Positions 1-11,664 of a DNA stretch of 64,000 nucleotides are shown piece by piece. Within the stretch, counting starts at the first letter, position 1, and each line of letters opens with the position of its first letter. Where the stretch lies: contig OY744461.1 in NCBI GenBank assembly GCA_963556145.1, positions 9,062,891-9,126,890 on the forward strand, written 5' to 3'. This DNA comes from Hygrocybe punicea (taxonomy: Eukaryota; Basidiomycota; Agaricomycetes; Agaricales; Hygrophoraceae). The translations under genes and the position numbers were made by a program. The notes below the pieces were generated by a model. The model saw only the letters and a program-made list of their open reading frames with translations, ran no database searches and was not told the DNA's origin.

Positions 1-2062
1 TTTTGAATTGCCGTTTCAGGGAATCAGCACCTCCCAGGCCTGAGAACATGTGCGCACCGAACAATACATAGGTGAACAAGAACGCAACAATTCCTGGAAG
101 GAATCATGTCAGTATAAGTGATCACAACAGCAAGGCAATGCAAACCTACCGAGAAAAATGCAATGCATGAAGTCAAGTGCCATTTGTAGCAATGGCCGCC
201 ACCCAGGGATCCAATCAAGTGTACAAAAGCGAATGCCATGGTTCATTATAATATCCACCTGCCACCTTACAGATGCATCTTTGTAGTAGACTTTCTGCTT
301 GAGCATGTCATAGTCATCTCGCGGCATAAAGGCTATAAAAAAACAAGGGTTGTGAGCAAGATCAACAGCTCAATAAAATTTCTGAATTAATACCATTGAT
401 ATCATACCCTTGTGGTCGATTTACATCCAAGAATACACATCGGCACCACGGACAAGGATTGATGTCGGAACTATGACCTGCCGTACCTGAGATCTTGCGT
501 GCACCAGGCGTATCGCAGTTGTCACAAATGATATTGGCGTAGACTTCTTCCCGAATGATAATTCTGTCGTCATCATCATACATCTCCATCTGAACACCTA
601 GATAGTTATATTAGCATGAAAATGGCAACTAATCACTGAATTTGAGTCACCGTTCTTCAGCTGGACCATGTCCCGAGCAAGTAGTTCAAGCCCATTGGTG
701 AGTTGTTCATATGTGGGTTTGTGTGGTCCCGGCGTGATCAGTGGGCAACAAACATTGACTTGGAGGAACCTGTGCTCACGCGGGAGGTCTGCAATAGATA
801 TATAAACTGGTCCTGTGGAATGTGGGCAGTTTTCGAGGGAGCCAAACCTGGAGCGTGGTCAAAGAGGCAATTTACGGTACTCAAATTGGTTGAACTTACC
901 AATCAATGTTGATAACAAGGTGTAATCCAAAGCGGTGTTCCATGAGGTTTTGTCCCACTCCATCTCCGATTGGTGTATCACGTACCATCCCATAGTTACC
1001 AACTTCTCGCTTGATTTTGGTCTTGAATTTGTGCCAGATGCTTCTGTCATACATATCCCACATAACAAATTCTTTGTCCTCATTCTGATCAGTCGGAGTG
1101 TTTCGATTGTCACGAATGAGCTTCCGAAATCGTTTGCGATGGACCATACGATGGAGACTCTGTATGAGAGATACCTGAGGTATTATCGTGATAGGGTGGC
1201 GCTTCGGGCGCCCTTTTGAATCCCTTTTTTCAGTGTAGATCGTCCCAGGACATTCGGATGCCAAGCAACCTGGTCCATCAAGCTCGATCAGTTCTCGTGG
1301 CGAATAATGCTTCCAACACTGGGGACAGATAGCATACTGCACGATCCACTGATCAGGGTCGATTCCAAGTCGCCACTTTGCACTGATGAGCGTTCGGACA
1401 GGGCGGGGAGCATCGGGAAGAACACCCGCAGCGTCAAAAGCGTTGAGGGTGATATTCAAGTTTTCTGTGGTGTCGATCACAGGCATACTGCGGTAGACAT
1501 TGTTGATAACAGCTTGAAGGTAGGCAATACGACCATGCGATGGCTCCTTGTCACGAAATGCGGGCAGAAGAACGGCGCCAATGTTATCTAATTCATTGTC
1601 AGGGAAAGGTTCAGGGCCAGCCAACATTTGCACTGTCCTGTATGCAGTGTCAGATGGGTGAACAGGCTCACGTCTCGTAGCTTCCGAAGAAACTTGTGCA
1701 CCTGAAGTCTCTGAATCTTGAATGATATCGTGAAAGCTATCATCAGCCTCCGAAAAAGCACTGATCTGACCGTGGTCTAAAGCAGTTGTGTCCCCAGACA
1801 GCTCTGGGACGACATCGGTTTGTGATGGATTGCCCCGTTGATTATTTCTTGACCCAGATGGAAGCCCAGTTCCACCGGGGGCAGGGCATGCCAGTGGTGT
1901 TACAGGTGCAGGTCCATAGGTCTTGAGATGCTTCCTGGCAAGATCTGGTGAAATCTGACGGAAAAGGAGAGGTTTCGTAGAGCATTGGAGACAAGAACAG
2001 AGTGCGTTCAAAGGCATCAGCGTTGCAAGTTGCAGCAAGGTAGTACAAGAGATAACCGGCAC
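1..2062 (-). CDS. tnp2/Plavaka-type DDE transposase, partial (off left edge)
   Basis: This is the N-terminal half of a large cut-and-paste transposase of the tnp2/Plavaka kind common in Agaricomycetes. I read five exons on the minus strand: about 2060-901, 847-651, 597-394, 332-150 and 93-1. Phases agree at every junction. The first exon has a cysteine pair (about residues 22-27 of the open frame) and an acidic/serine linker, then a central domain with CPQCWKHY and ECPGTIY. Exon 2 carries the INIDW-FGS junction and PLITPGPHKPT. Exon 3 has CDNCDTPGARK and CPWC. Exons 4 and 5 carry DFMHCIFLGIV, the last part before the edge. The frame opens at a GTG, so the true start is unknown. No stop is seen in the exons. 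It belongs to a different subfamily from the copy at 8.4-11.6 kb. The family call rests on remembered conserved motifs, not a search. Confidence 0.75.
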
Positions 2063-2343
2063 ACGCTTCGTTTACCAACATGTAAAAGGTCACGGGACAC
2101 GAAAATCATCAAGTTCTCAAAGGAAGTCATATTCTAAGCATATTCTGGTAAGCTACAGAGACAATGAAAATACACCGCGGTCATATTCTTAATCCAGCAC
2201 ATCCTCATCACATTACAATCACATTCCAGAACTTACGATAATTTGACAAAATCATATTTTCCGACTTTATGCTGTGAAACCACGCGACGACTGACTTGAA
2301 GATCTCAAGTACCCAAATCCACTTGGAGTTTCACCCTCCACAT

Positions 2344-2420
2344 TATTGTTGCCACGGTCCGGTCCGGTCACGGTTAACGACGGTTAACCCAAATATGGGC
2401 AACCAAACCGGACCGGACCG
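2344..2420. repeat. Short palindromic element with a hAT-like end
   Basis: A TATTGTTGCCACGG start is followed by inverted arms GGTCCGGTCCGGT and ACCGGACCGGACC, around 2359-2417. The loop contains GGTTAACCCAAATATGGG. A related structure, with GTTGCCACGG and a TAACCCATATATGGGTTA core, sits at 40140-40262. I infer a miniature hAT-like end or solo fragment. No target duplication was found. Confidence 0.4.
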
Positions 2421-2613
2421 AAGTCTGGGGCCACTGCAACCCAAGGACCAGAATGAGTTGGCAAGTCCTCTCGTTCTTCCTCTCATTCTTCCTCTGCCAG
2501 TGGCATTGTTGTACCTGCCACCACACAGCAATGAAAAACAATGTTGGGAGGGTGGTACACCCACCTCTTGGCCCAGGTGCATGCCCCAGTCATTGGGCAA
2601 AATGAAACTGATG

Positions 2614-2900
2614 TCAAGAGGTGTAAGGATGCATCAACATGCAGTTGGTTGGGCATGAGGATTGTATGCAAGGCCATAGATCTGACAATACTGTTTTGTA
2701 AACAAGTGACTTGCAGACCCCAAGAAGATCACAGATCTCCTTGGCCATGTAATCACAGCAGTAGAGGGTCAGGATCCACACCTTGAGATCTCTGGAGATG
2801 GTGCGAGGTGGCATAGGTGTTGAAATGTAAGTTGTAACTCAGCAGATGGCAGCCACCTTGATTTTTTTCTCAAATTCCACATAGCTATGAAAACGGCTGT
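2614..2900 (-). pseudogene. 5' fragment of a Tc1/mariner element
   Basis: Reading the minus strand from TA at 2901-2902, the sequence starts CAGCCGTTTTCAT, the same terminus as the nested mariner at 11665-12204. A 66-residue open frame starts with ATG at 2814 (MPPRTISRDLKVWIL) and has a helix-turn-helix-like segment, EICDLLGVCKSLVYK. That resembles the N-terminal HTH of Tc1/mariner transposases. The catalytic domain and the other terminus are missing. The fragment breaks near the palindromic element at 2344-2420. Confidence 0.6.
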
Positions 2901-3017
2901 ATAACGTGAAATTGTATGGTTTTAGCAAAGCAAATGAGCGTGACGTGCCATCTGCAATTTATTTGAGGGCAAGAAATCCCCATCCGCCTCCTGTGATACA
3001 GTACAGAGTCACTAAAG

Positions 3018-5090
3018 TCATTGATCCTCCGTCGTCGCCTTGCTTGTGAATGACTTCTGGAAACACACGATAGGCCATACCAAAGTCGCCCACACGCGCC
3101 GGCCGAGGAGAAGCTTGCCCTGGAACGCGACGATCACACATATAGTGACTACCGTTAGTAGGACGGAAACGATGATAAAGGACCGGAGTGATCCGATGCT
3201 GCCGGGGTTGATTGCAGTTACATTCATGCTGAATATTGCCTAACATCGATCGCGGTCGCCATTGAATATCGAGAGCTGCCAGGGGAAGCGACGACGTACT
3301 GCGACGAAACCGGCTGGGAGGAAGAACATGGATAAATATGAAATAATCTTCATCGCCTCACCGCCCCGGACTGCAGTTGCTGTCATGGTTTGCATCTGCT
3401 TACTATCGTTCAGGTTGACGGCGCTAAATACCTAACATGTCCCAACGTTATCGCGCCAATGCAGAAGCAATTTCAAACACAATTCTCACCAGATCCATGA
3501 CATTCTTCACTCGCTTGTTCTGCATCCGCGTTAACATTTCTAATCGTCTGATCTCAATTAACAAGTTGCCCCCTTCTTTCTCGAGTAGCATTCTGTCACT
3601 TTCTTTTTGCCCGTCTTGGAACGCGTCCATGGCGGGGTTGGGTGTGTCCAGGATGAACTGCACGCTCTTTCGGAAGTCCTCGAGCTGGGAGGCATAGTGT
3701 AAGAGATGAGCGTGGATAATGTGCAGCTCGCCTGTAACCATCATATCATCGGTATCTATAACTTTTCTTTCCTAGCACAACAAATTAGCCACACCAGCCA
3801 AGGACTTACGGGGTACCCACTAAAAAACAGATATGTGAATGTAAAATTTCCAGAGCCTCGTCCCATGCAGTCAATGCATGCCACAGGATGGCTAGTAACA
3901 AGAACGTTGGATCCTTCGATCTTCGGAAGACATCCTTCCAATAGACGCTTTCGCCTATCAGGCGGACACGCGACTGCAAGCCACTCGCAGTCGTCATGCA
4001 CCATTCAGTGTCGGCATGGTGAGAGACTATTGTAGAAGTCTTGCGATGACGGATCATGTGAAGGTGGAGGATATCGAGGTGAAGGGTCTTTTCGTAGCGA
4101 TCTAAGGAAACCCAATGAGCAAGACACGCAAGACCTTGGATCAAATATTCCAGTCACCTGAGTAGAGCGTTAAAGGAGCTTGGGTATCAATGATTTCAGT
4201 TTTCATCGGGTTTTTTAAGATATATAAGGGCTCGCTGTCGTCCGCAACCGCGTAGTCGATTGTGTCGTTGTTGTGAAGGGCAGCCTCTGTCACCGTTGAG
4301 GCTTGCGAAGCAGTGCTGAAACGACGATTGGCTAGAGGTGGCAGAGTACGCAGGAATGTCAAGCTGATGGTGATATCTGAGGGAGTGTGAGGAAAGGTTG
4401 AATCAATGGCGATTAGAATTCACATACGATCTCCTCCTTTCGGAATAACATTTTCTTGATACCTTGAGGGTATCCAGTTCAAGGATGAAGAGAAGAAAAA
4501 AGGTTCGATATTGTAACTGGAGAAGGATTCGTGCCGTTGAAACCTGGCATTAAACAGCAATCAGACACTTACCATGCTCCGAGAATTTGGAGAACAGGAC
4601 CAGATAGGTTCTCTATGAAGAGGACTCGCACGCGCAAGCCGGGTGGTCGTGACTAATGTTTGTTTATGATCAGGAAAGACGCCAACCTAAATAGACTACC
4701 AACCGATATCTGTAACCATCCCCAGAATGCTCTCTGGTTGTCGTTTGTAACGAGTTGTCCACTGCGATCGCACGGCGCAAATAAACCTTGTTCATCCTCG
4801 ACATCAACATGATAAATTTTGCAGTTGTGTCGGCGGTCTCTTATTGTGGACGCGATGTTGCACCTCGCGACTTGATCAGGGGTCCAGTTGGGAAAGTGAG
4901 ATTGGGGGAAGCCAAGCCACTTGTGACAGATGTCGCATCCTTCATGTGCACACGAAGATATCTGCTGTGGGTGATTCGTCTCCTGTGATGCAAGATCCAT
5001 CCATGGCCATGGACCTGAGGGCGTGGCATGGCGGTGAGAAGGAAGTGGAAGACTGTCAGGAGTTCTGTTACTCCGAATCATAGTTAGCAT
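3018..5090 (-). CDS. CorA-like Mg2+ transporter-family membrane protein
   Basis: This is a multi-exon minus-strand gene of an Agaricomycete family with a CorA-type C-terminus. The start is ATG at 5090; the upstream in-frame TTG is not used. Conserved blocks join across introns with matching phase: RVRVLFIENLSGPVLQ, YNIEPFFFSSSLNWIPSRY, GDHITISLTFLRTL, YWKDVFRRSKDPTF, a helical segment around VTGELHIIHAHLLHYASQL, then two hydrophobic helices. The first helix is ISYLSMFFLPAGFVAAIF. It is followed by SMNV, where CorA proteins usually have GMN, and by a second helix, FIIVSVLLTVVTICVIVAF. Loss of the Gly of GMN suggests divergence from a true Mg2+ channel. Introns lie near 4740-4650, 4606-4540, 4437-4380, 4190-4110, 3822-3776, 3490-3430 and 3285-3243. 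The donor at 3822 is GTGGGT. No frame breaks were seen. Confidence 0.7.
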
Positions 5091-5188
5091 GTCGGAAGAA
5101 CAGTCACTGAGCAAGTACTAAGCGCCCAAGACAGCACCCAGTTTTCCCTTTGTCCCACTGCGGTGAGAACTATCCTTCGCCTTCAGCC

Positions 5189-5642
5189 ATGGATAGTCCC
5201 CCGACACACTTGACCGAACTTAGTGATGATGTATAGCTCTCGCTCCAATTCGAGGCAGATCGATCTTAATTCTACACGACGACATCGACCTTTTTACCTT
5301 ACAACCACTCAAAGGGCTCCGTTTGCTTGCCTTCGCTATCTATGGTCGTACAGGGGGTCCCACCACAATACCGGGAGGACCGGAAGTTGCTGATTATTCA
5401 GTTAGTTTGGATGCATTGCAAGACAACTATTATTACTTGGCGCAAGGTGGGGGCATTCTTCCATTTTTGTCGTTGTCGCTAATGGCTAGTTGTAGGCTTG
5501 CCTCGATTCATAGAAACCCAAGGAATCAATGACCGACAATCAGATACATACTCCCACGTTTCGGACAAGCTTTGCAGATGAAATTATTGCGAGAAATGGT
5601 GTAATGAGCGGCCAGCGAAGATATTTCTGTGAGGCATCACAC
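5189..5642 (+). pseudogene. HNH-domain gene, 5' part, cut by the DNA transposon
   Basis: This is the left half of a fungal HNH-nuclease-domain gene. ATG at 5189 opens MDSPPTHLTELSDDV, but an in-frame TAG follows. A block reading LKGLRLLAFAIYGRTGG and DNYYYLAQ precedes an intron at about 5448-5496. After it come GLPRFIETQGINDRQSD, a frameshift near 5570 and ADEIIARNGVMSG, then CEASH at the transposon junction. Members of this family have the order LKGL..YG, IETQGI-DRQSD, then C-A-HLIP-SKGDEY. The frame resumes at 12275. I infer a dead gene: a stop and a frameshift lie in this half, in addition to the insertion. Confidence 0.75.
5634..5642. repeat. Target-site duplication, left copy (9 bp)
   Basis: GCATCACAC directly precedes the left terminal inverted repeat. 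The identical 9 bp follow the right one at 12266-12274. With one copy removed, the HNH exon reads through. Confidence 0.9.
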
Positions 5643-5673
5643 CCAGTCAAAAGTCCGTAATTTAGGGTAGATT
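5643..5673 (+). repeat. Left terminal inverted repeat (31 bp)
   Basis: It starts CCAGTCAAAAGTCCGTAATT and matches the right terminus (12235-12265, reverse complement) without mismatch over 31 bases. The similarity then stops (TTATCT against TATATT). Confidence 0.92.
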
Positions 5674-6093
5674 TATCTGCATTTTCTTTGATTATAATAG
5701 ATATAAATGACCGAAATCGACAATCTTTCTTATACTATATATTTTTCTGATCCTATCGATTTTTTTCGGCAATAGTGTGTTTTTAATCTACTGTACTCTA
5801 CACTTCTCAATTGAATCCCTTGTTTTCCAGTCATTCTGTTGCATTGCCAACGATTAATACTACAATACAGGTTAGGTCCATTTATCCCGCGCTTGGTTCC
5901 ATTCTGGTCCTCTTCCGGTCCTGTTCCCGCCCCATTTACGCCCTGCTTCCATCCCATTTCCATTCCATTCCCCATCTCTACAGTGTATCGAAAAGAAATC
6001 TAAGTTGGTGCACGAATCAGGTCGGTTCATTGATCGTAGTTGCTTTCCCGTTCTTCTGTAGGTAGCAAATCCGAGTTAGCACCCTCTCGGTCT

Positions 6094-8217
6094 CTATATA
6101 ACACGTACCATGGCTTTAGCTAGGGTGCCGTAGTGCTGCAAAGACTGTGCCGTGAATGTCATACAAAATACATTCACATTCACCTACCTTCTGTTTGTCA
6201 CTGGTGAAATAGTTCTTGAAGTCGTTCTTTAGACCATGTGGGTTCATCTTAAGCCATTCGCGCATGCATATATTTCTAGAATGATAAACAGCATCATGTC
6301 GGAAGCTACACAAAGATATGAAATCCTCACCTAGCCGTGTTTGCAGGCCCTGGAACGGCATAAGCAGATTTGGGTAAATTTTTGCCATTTTTGAGGCCTT
6401 CAACTGCCATTGGTGCAGAGAAAGATGAATTGGGTGCTGTTGCGGACAAAGACAACGTGAGGAGTGATGAAGCCGAATCAAGTGCCAACGAAGATGAATC
6501 AGGTGCCGAAAATGAGGCAGGTACGAGCGAAGAAGAATCGGTCGGAGCTGGTGCAGACAAAGATGAGACAGGTTTCGGCGCGAGTGGCGCTGGTGCAGAT
6601 GAAGATGAGCCAGGTACGAGCGAAGAAAAATCGGTCGGAGCTGGTGCAGACGGAAATGAGACAGGTTTCGGCACGAGTGGCGCTGGTGCAGACGAAGATG
6701 AGCCAGGTACAAGTGAAGAAGAATCAGTCAGAGCTGGTGCAGACGGAAATGAGACAGGTTTCAGCGCGAGTGGCGCTGGTGCAGACGAAGATGAGCCAGG
6801 TACAAGTGAAGAAGAATCAGTCAGAGCTGGTGCAGACGGAAATGAGACAGGTTTCGGCGCGAGTGGCGCTGGTGCAGACGAAGATGAGCCAGGTACGATA
6901 CAGTTCATTTCATTGTTGTGATCGAGCTTGGCATCTATATTGTCACTAGAGAACAGTCAGCATATGCTATGATAATGCGCGATCGGCTTACAGAGGATTT
7001 GCAAATTTCAACTTCGACTATGAACCTTGTCAAAAACAATTGAACACTTGAACACTAAGGTATGTAACGTACCGAAACTGGCTTTATTTGTGCTGGTCCA
7101 GCGATGGCAGTTGGGTGGTGTTTGGAAATAAGTTTGCAGCTGTCAAGGGTGTCATCCTCTAACTGGTCGTCCATGCAAATCAGCTTAGCATCGTCTAAAA
7201 CCGGAAGTACGTTGGGATTGGGTGCGGGATTGTCAGTTTCGAGCTTTGCCTTTTTGTTCAGCTTTTCTGCGCTCGGTACGGCTTTTGTCTTGATGTGGTT
7301 TTTAAACCATGATGGATAGTTTAGAGTCGCCCAGTGATCCAGCTTCCAAGATCCTTCGCAAAGCCGGAATTCGGGAAAGTCGTGAAGCATCTCTGACCTG
7401 AAGTAGTCGCAAGCATTAGTATCAATTTTGGACCATGTAGGGGGCGCTAGGAGTGCTTTGTGCAGTGAGAACTAGCATTGTCGTGCTTTGACCGAGATTT
7501 GCCATAGGCGTTCGGTAGTGACTGGAATGCCATTCTCGTCCTTGAGGTAAATATGTCTCTGTTCATCTGTTTCATCATCGGTATTGTTGTTGTCGCATTG
7601 TTTCGGTCGGCCTCGTTTCTTCTTTGAAGTTGCAAGAGCGTTAGTGTCTCCGATTGTCTCTTGGCGTGCCTTCCTAAAAAGCTTTTTGGTCCAGAACTTG
7701 ACATTCGGAAAATTCACCCTTTCAAGTGGAAGCAGCGAGCTCTTGCATGGTGGTAGACCATTTATCCGGCTGTCAGATACAGTCAAAGGAAGCTTTTGGA
7801 AAAGTTCAGAGAGCATGGACCTAGAGCCGACAAATAAAACAGTAAAGTAGATCATCTGAGATGTCGTACTCACTTGGTGGCATTCAATTCAGTTGTGAGT
7901 GCAATATTCTCTTTCTCTAACATCGCCAGGCGTTGTTGCATGTGCATATATGCAGGATTTGCGGTAGCGCTTCCAAATTTGTCATAACCACTGTTGGACA
8001 TCAATGAATTATCGGCAAGAGTCAATGCTCCTGGAGGGTTCTACAAAAGATGTGAGTTGGCATGCAAAGAGAGGACCACCAAAAAAAATACTGCATATTG
8101 TCCGAGCCCAAGGTAAGAAGCCTGGGAATGCGTCGGCTGGGAATGCGTCGGCTGGTTATACATCCAATTTTGCATAGTTGATTGCACATTCTGATAGAAT
8201 GGCTCTGCCTGCTCCAT
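6094..8217 (-). pseudogene. Transposon accessory protein of unknown function, one nonsense codon
   Basis: This is the second gene of the 5643-12265 element. ATG at 8217 begins MEQAEPFYQNV. Later exons carry an LEKENIALTTEL coiled-coil-like stretch, a core with FPNVKFWTKKLFRK, a basic KKKRGRPK motif (AT-hook-like) and YLKDENGIPVT, then the block EFRLCEGSWKLDHWATLNYP followed by SWF. The next exon is Ser/Ala/Pro-rich and built from 31-residue repeats. The last exons hold MREWLKMNPHGLKNDF and a short tail to the stop at 6094-6096. An in-frame TAG at 7472-7474 interrupts ARQC-FSLHKALLAPPTW, where family members have Trp (TGG to TAG). Many Agaricomycete proteins with the W-C-WK-Y-W core sit near tnp2-type transposases. 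Function is unknown; the basic motif suggests DNA binding. The last splice sites are tentative. Confidence 0.6.
6508..6893. repeat. 93-bp tandem repeat inside the accessory gene
   Basis: Four near-identical 93-bp units start at about 6508 (diverged), 6601, 6694 and 6787. A partial unit begins at 6880. The period is a multiple of three, so several frames stay open on both strands. The minus-strand frame (LVPGSSSSAPAPLAPKPVSF) continues the accessory gene. The acidic plus-strand frames are shadows. Confidence 0.85.
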
Positions 8218-8376
8218 TGTGGAGGCTTAGCGGTGCGAGAGAGATGGAACACTGGGGGGCAGGATGTGCAGATGGTAGTGTGAGAACAACAGATGTTATA
8301 CGCAATGCTATACATAGTGATCGTCATCGCCGTACTCCTCATCAACTTGAAGAATCTATACATAGAGTGACTATTA

Positions 8377-11300
8377 CTATGCATATAAATCATCGTCCTC
8401 GTCCTCGTCATCAAGAACCTCATCTCCTAAAAGCGATGCAATATCCAAACCCGGCTTTTCTACTAAAAAATGTTCGGTTTCGGGTGTTTCAAAGTCACCG
8501 TTTTCCAAGATTTTGAAGTATGGAATCATTGAGACGACGGATTGGATTGATGGGATATCGATAACCCGCAGTGCAGCATCGCCTTGGTCAATGTGAATAC
8601 AGCAAACAATTATAGTGCAGGAACTATCACCTTGGTAATGACACGTATAGACGGTTTGAAAAGATGCATTGAGGAGATCAAGATCAGGTGGAGAGAACAT
8701 GGAAACCAGTGCAAGAGAATAGACATTGTCAACACCGAATCTGAGGCGGAAGAAATACAGAACTTCAGCAAAGTCTGACTTGCCATTCTCGTTGCTTTGG
8801 AGCTGATAACCATTCAGATAAAGTGATAATTTGCAATCAAGCGACTCACCTTGATGTTCCTTGTTCTCCTAAGCCTCCTGCTTGAACGATTTTCCATCCA
8901 AGAGGACCGACATATTTGCCGATTAGGAAGGCGGAGTCGTGCCCATCATTTGACAGTGCGAGTCCATCCATCTTGATTTGGCCAACCACGATCTTCCCAA
9001 TAACGAAGGATGGCAGTAGCTTCAACATCTCTTACATCAGTTGCTACCTCCTGACAAGCTCGCAAAAGAATGTAGCCATCTTGAAGGTCAATCCCACCTC
9101 TAGGGATGCTTGTTTCATTGTTCAATGGAAGTTGTGGCATCATAGATCGGATTGAGTTGAGCTGCGCACGCAGCAGCCCTCGCTGGGATATATTCGCATA
9201 GGGATCAAGGTCCTGCCAAATCTCTTTTCCAAGATTCCCAATTGTTGTTTCCATCGTCCATTGAGCGTAGCAGGCCAAGGGCCCAGCGCGGACAGTTTCA
9301 GACCCTATGTGAGTCAAGAGGTGGATGCTTTGCCGAACAAAGTGGATGCGATCAGGGCGTCGTTGGTAGTACAACTCCTCAAATTCTCGTACGAATTCGC
9401 AGAGCATTGTGGTACCTTCCTGTAGTTGAGTGGGTGATATTTGACGCTGTTGAAGGAGTTGAACACCTCGAACCAATTTGCAATAGTTTCGCCAATATTG
9501 GTCAGGTAAAATGTTATGTAGCAGAGCCGGTCCAAGGCCGAATAGATAGAGAAGGAACTCCCACGCTTTGTAGCCTGAATTAATTTTTTCAGCAGGATTT
9601 CGTGGAGCGCGATCGAAGGAAGAGGGAATATATGGTGTTGCAGCAGCAACCGTCTTGCCGTGTGCCTCCCAAACCTTCCCTGTCAGAACAACCCAATCCC
9701 AAGTTGCCTTTGAGTCCGGCAAGTAACACTGGATAGTACCACGCCAAAGGCCCATGAAGAGATCGGAATCATTGAGGGCCACAAGGTGCATGATATCTAA
9801 AAGAAAGATGTTTGGAATACCAATCGTGCACTCCTTCATAAGTCCACTGAAAATCGTCTGCTTGCAGAGACCGGTTTCAAGACGGATCTTGGCGAAGTCA
9901 GTTGGATTGCGCGCAGCTGCAAGCTTTTCAAGGTTGACCAAATATCGGTGGGTAACATTTTGGCGAAAACGATGTAATTCCTGGAAAGTTACATCTTCGT
10001 GAAGGCATCCAGCAACAGTGTAATCATTCGGCTTGAGCATGACTGGATAATAATGTGGATCGCGGGCCCGACGACGGCCAGGAAGGTCACAGTACAGCTG
10101 ACAACCATGTTTGCCATGATGGCCAACCATTCCGCTCATAACAGCCATAGCCAGCCTGTCAGCGGTTCCAGATACGAAAAATGGGATCGATCTAGGTATG
10201 TAGGTATTTCTTGAAGAATCCCATATTCGCAATCCTTCCTTCTGTAAAGCTGCGAGGTGGTGAAGGCTAGGATAAGCGAATGAGTCATGGTGTTTCGGTT
10301 TATTGGGACCACCAATGAACGTGCTAGGGACTACGAGTCCTTTCTTGTAGCGATAATCAGGGGAAAGGTTGTGAATAATGAAAATACTGATCCAGCAGTC
10401 GGAAGACTTGTCACGATAGAGTTGTGCGCCATCACATGAAAATTGGATCATTATATCGTCATCTTGAATCTTGCCGGCAAGAACGGCCTCTAAATATTCC
10501 TGCCCACAGTACGTATCATTGTATTCTTCAATAACACCACCGTGAGCTTCCATGTAGGTAAGAATTCGTGCAGTTGCCTCGGCGCGGTAATGCATCTTGG
10601 CGGCACTTTCAGGCGAACGATAGAGAGCTTGAAGTACCGGCCCAATCGGAATGGTATTGAACTGCCGTTGCGGAACCTGTGCACCATTGCGAGCCAAACA
10701 AACAGGATCATAGCGGGGTTCAGAACAGATGGGGCAGGTATCAAGGTCACTGAAAGGACCGGTGAATGCAGCGCAGCTGTTGATGCACATGTCGTGTACA
10801 ATAGGGACCACCCCGCTAATTTGCTCCACTCGCCGCTTGACTTGATCATACGAAAGGAAAGGATTGTCGGGATAGCAGGCCAAGGCGGCTGCTCGGAATG
10901 AGTTGTAGGTATCTTCGGGTGCATTTGTGACGGCAAAAAAAGACCTGAGGGAAAAAAGAAAGAAAGGGTCTTCGACATCAAAAGGAAAGTCACAAGGAGC
11001 TTCTCGAAGTCGCTCGATATCCCGAGCGTTCATGTTGCTGTTTTCGAGTGTAGCTGCTTTGATCCCACTGATAAATCCTGCAGTGGTCCTGAGTTCTTCG
11101 ATTTGGGATGTTACACCCAACTCTTCAGGATACAGATCGGGGACATCATGGACATGCTCAATTTGATTCTCCAATGGCATATGTCCTGCCTCGTCGTGTA
11201 CAGGGCTAGGAGGGCGGTCGAGAGGGTAATCAGGTGGAGGGTCATAACATTCAAGGCCAGGGAGCGGTACGTTGTGGTCAGCTGCATCCTGATGAAGATG

Positions 11301-11619
11301 TGATGGTTTGTATGCCAGAAGATAAAATCAACAGGCGACTCACAATGATATTCCTGTCTTGAGCTCGTATAATCAAATCATCTTCTATGCGTCTGCGAAC
11401 CCTTCGATTTCCTTCCTCAGAGTTTTCATGTTCAGCACTCCCAGCTGTCAGAGGATTGGGTTGCAAGCCGGATTGTGCAGCGCTTCCTGTCGTCTGCGTC
11501 TCCAAGGAAATGGCAAGGTTGCGAGTAGCAAGAAACGCTGCAAGTGCCGCATCCTGGGTATTGCGATAGTACTTGCGCAGCGTTGGCCTAGATACATTTG
11601 TCGGAGGTTGTGGAGGCAT
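8377..11619 (-). pseudogene. Plavaka/tnp2-type DDE transposase, one nonsense codon
   Basis: ATG at 11619 (MPPQPPTNVSRPTLRKYY) starts exon 1. After an intron (about 11345-11290) a long exon carries nearly the whole catalytic region. It includes CINSCAAF and CPICSEPRY zinc-type cysteines; FSCDGAQLYRDKSSDCWI and FFVSGTADRLAMAVM, likely holding catalytic aspartates; HGKHGCQLYC; IPNIFLLDIMHL; KINSGYKAWEFLLYLFGL; and YYQRRPDRIHFVRQSIH. A TGA at 8946-8948 interrupts the frame at TRTVK-WARLRLPN, where CGA (Arg) fits. After one more intron the C-terminal tail reads SLALVSMFSPPDLDLL, IQSVVSMIPY and VEKPGLDIASL. The stop is at 8377-8379. Only the single nonsense codon separates it from a full-length transposase. 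Confidence 0.82.
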
Positions 11620-11664
11620 GAAAAAATATTGAGTCGATTATTTGATAGATACGAGCAGCGTTTA

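Noticed and set aside
6370..6949. Long acidic and basic plus-strand ORFs over the 93-bp repeats
   Set aside because: They are shadows of the minus-strand accessory gene. A period divisible by three keeps several frames open.
8946..8948. Selenocysteine or programmed readthrough at the transposase TGA
   Set aside because: Similar TGA codons occur in unrelated dead elements nearby, so CpG decay is simpler. No recoding structure was seen.
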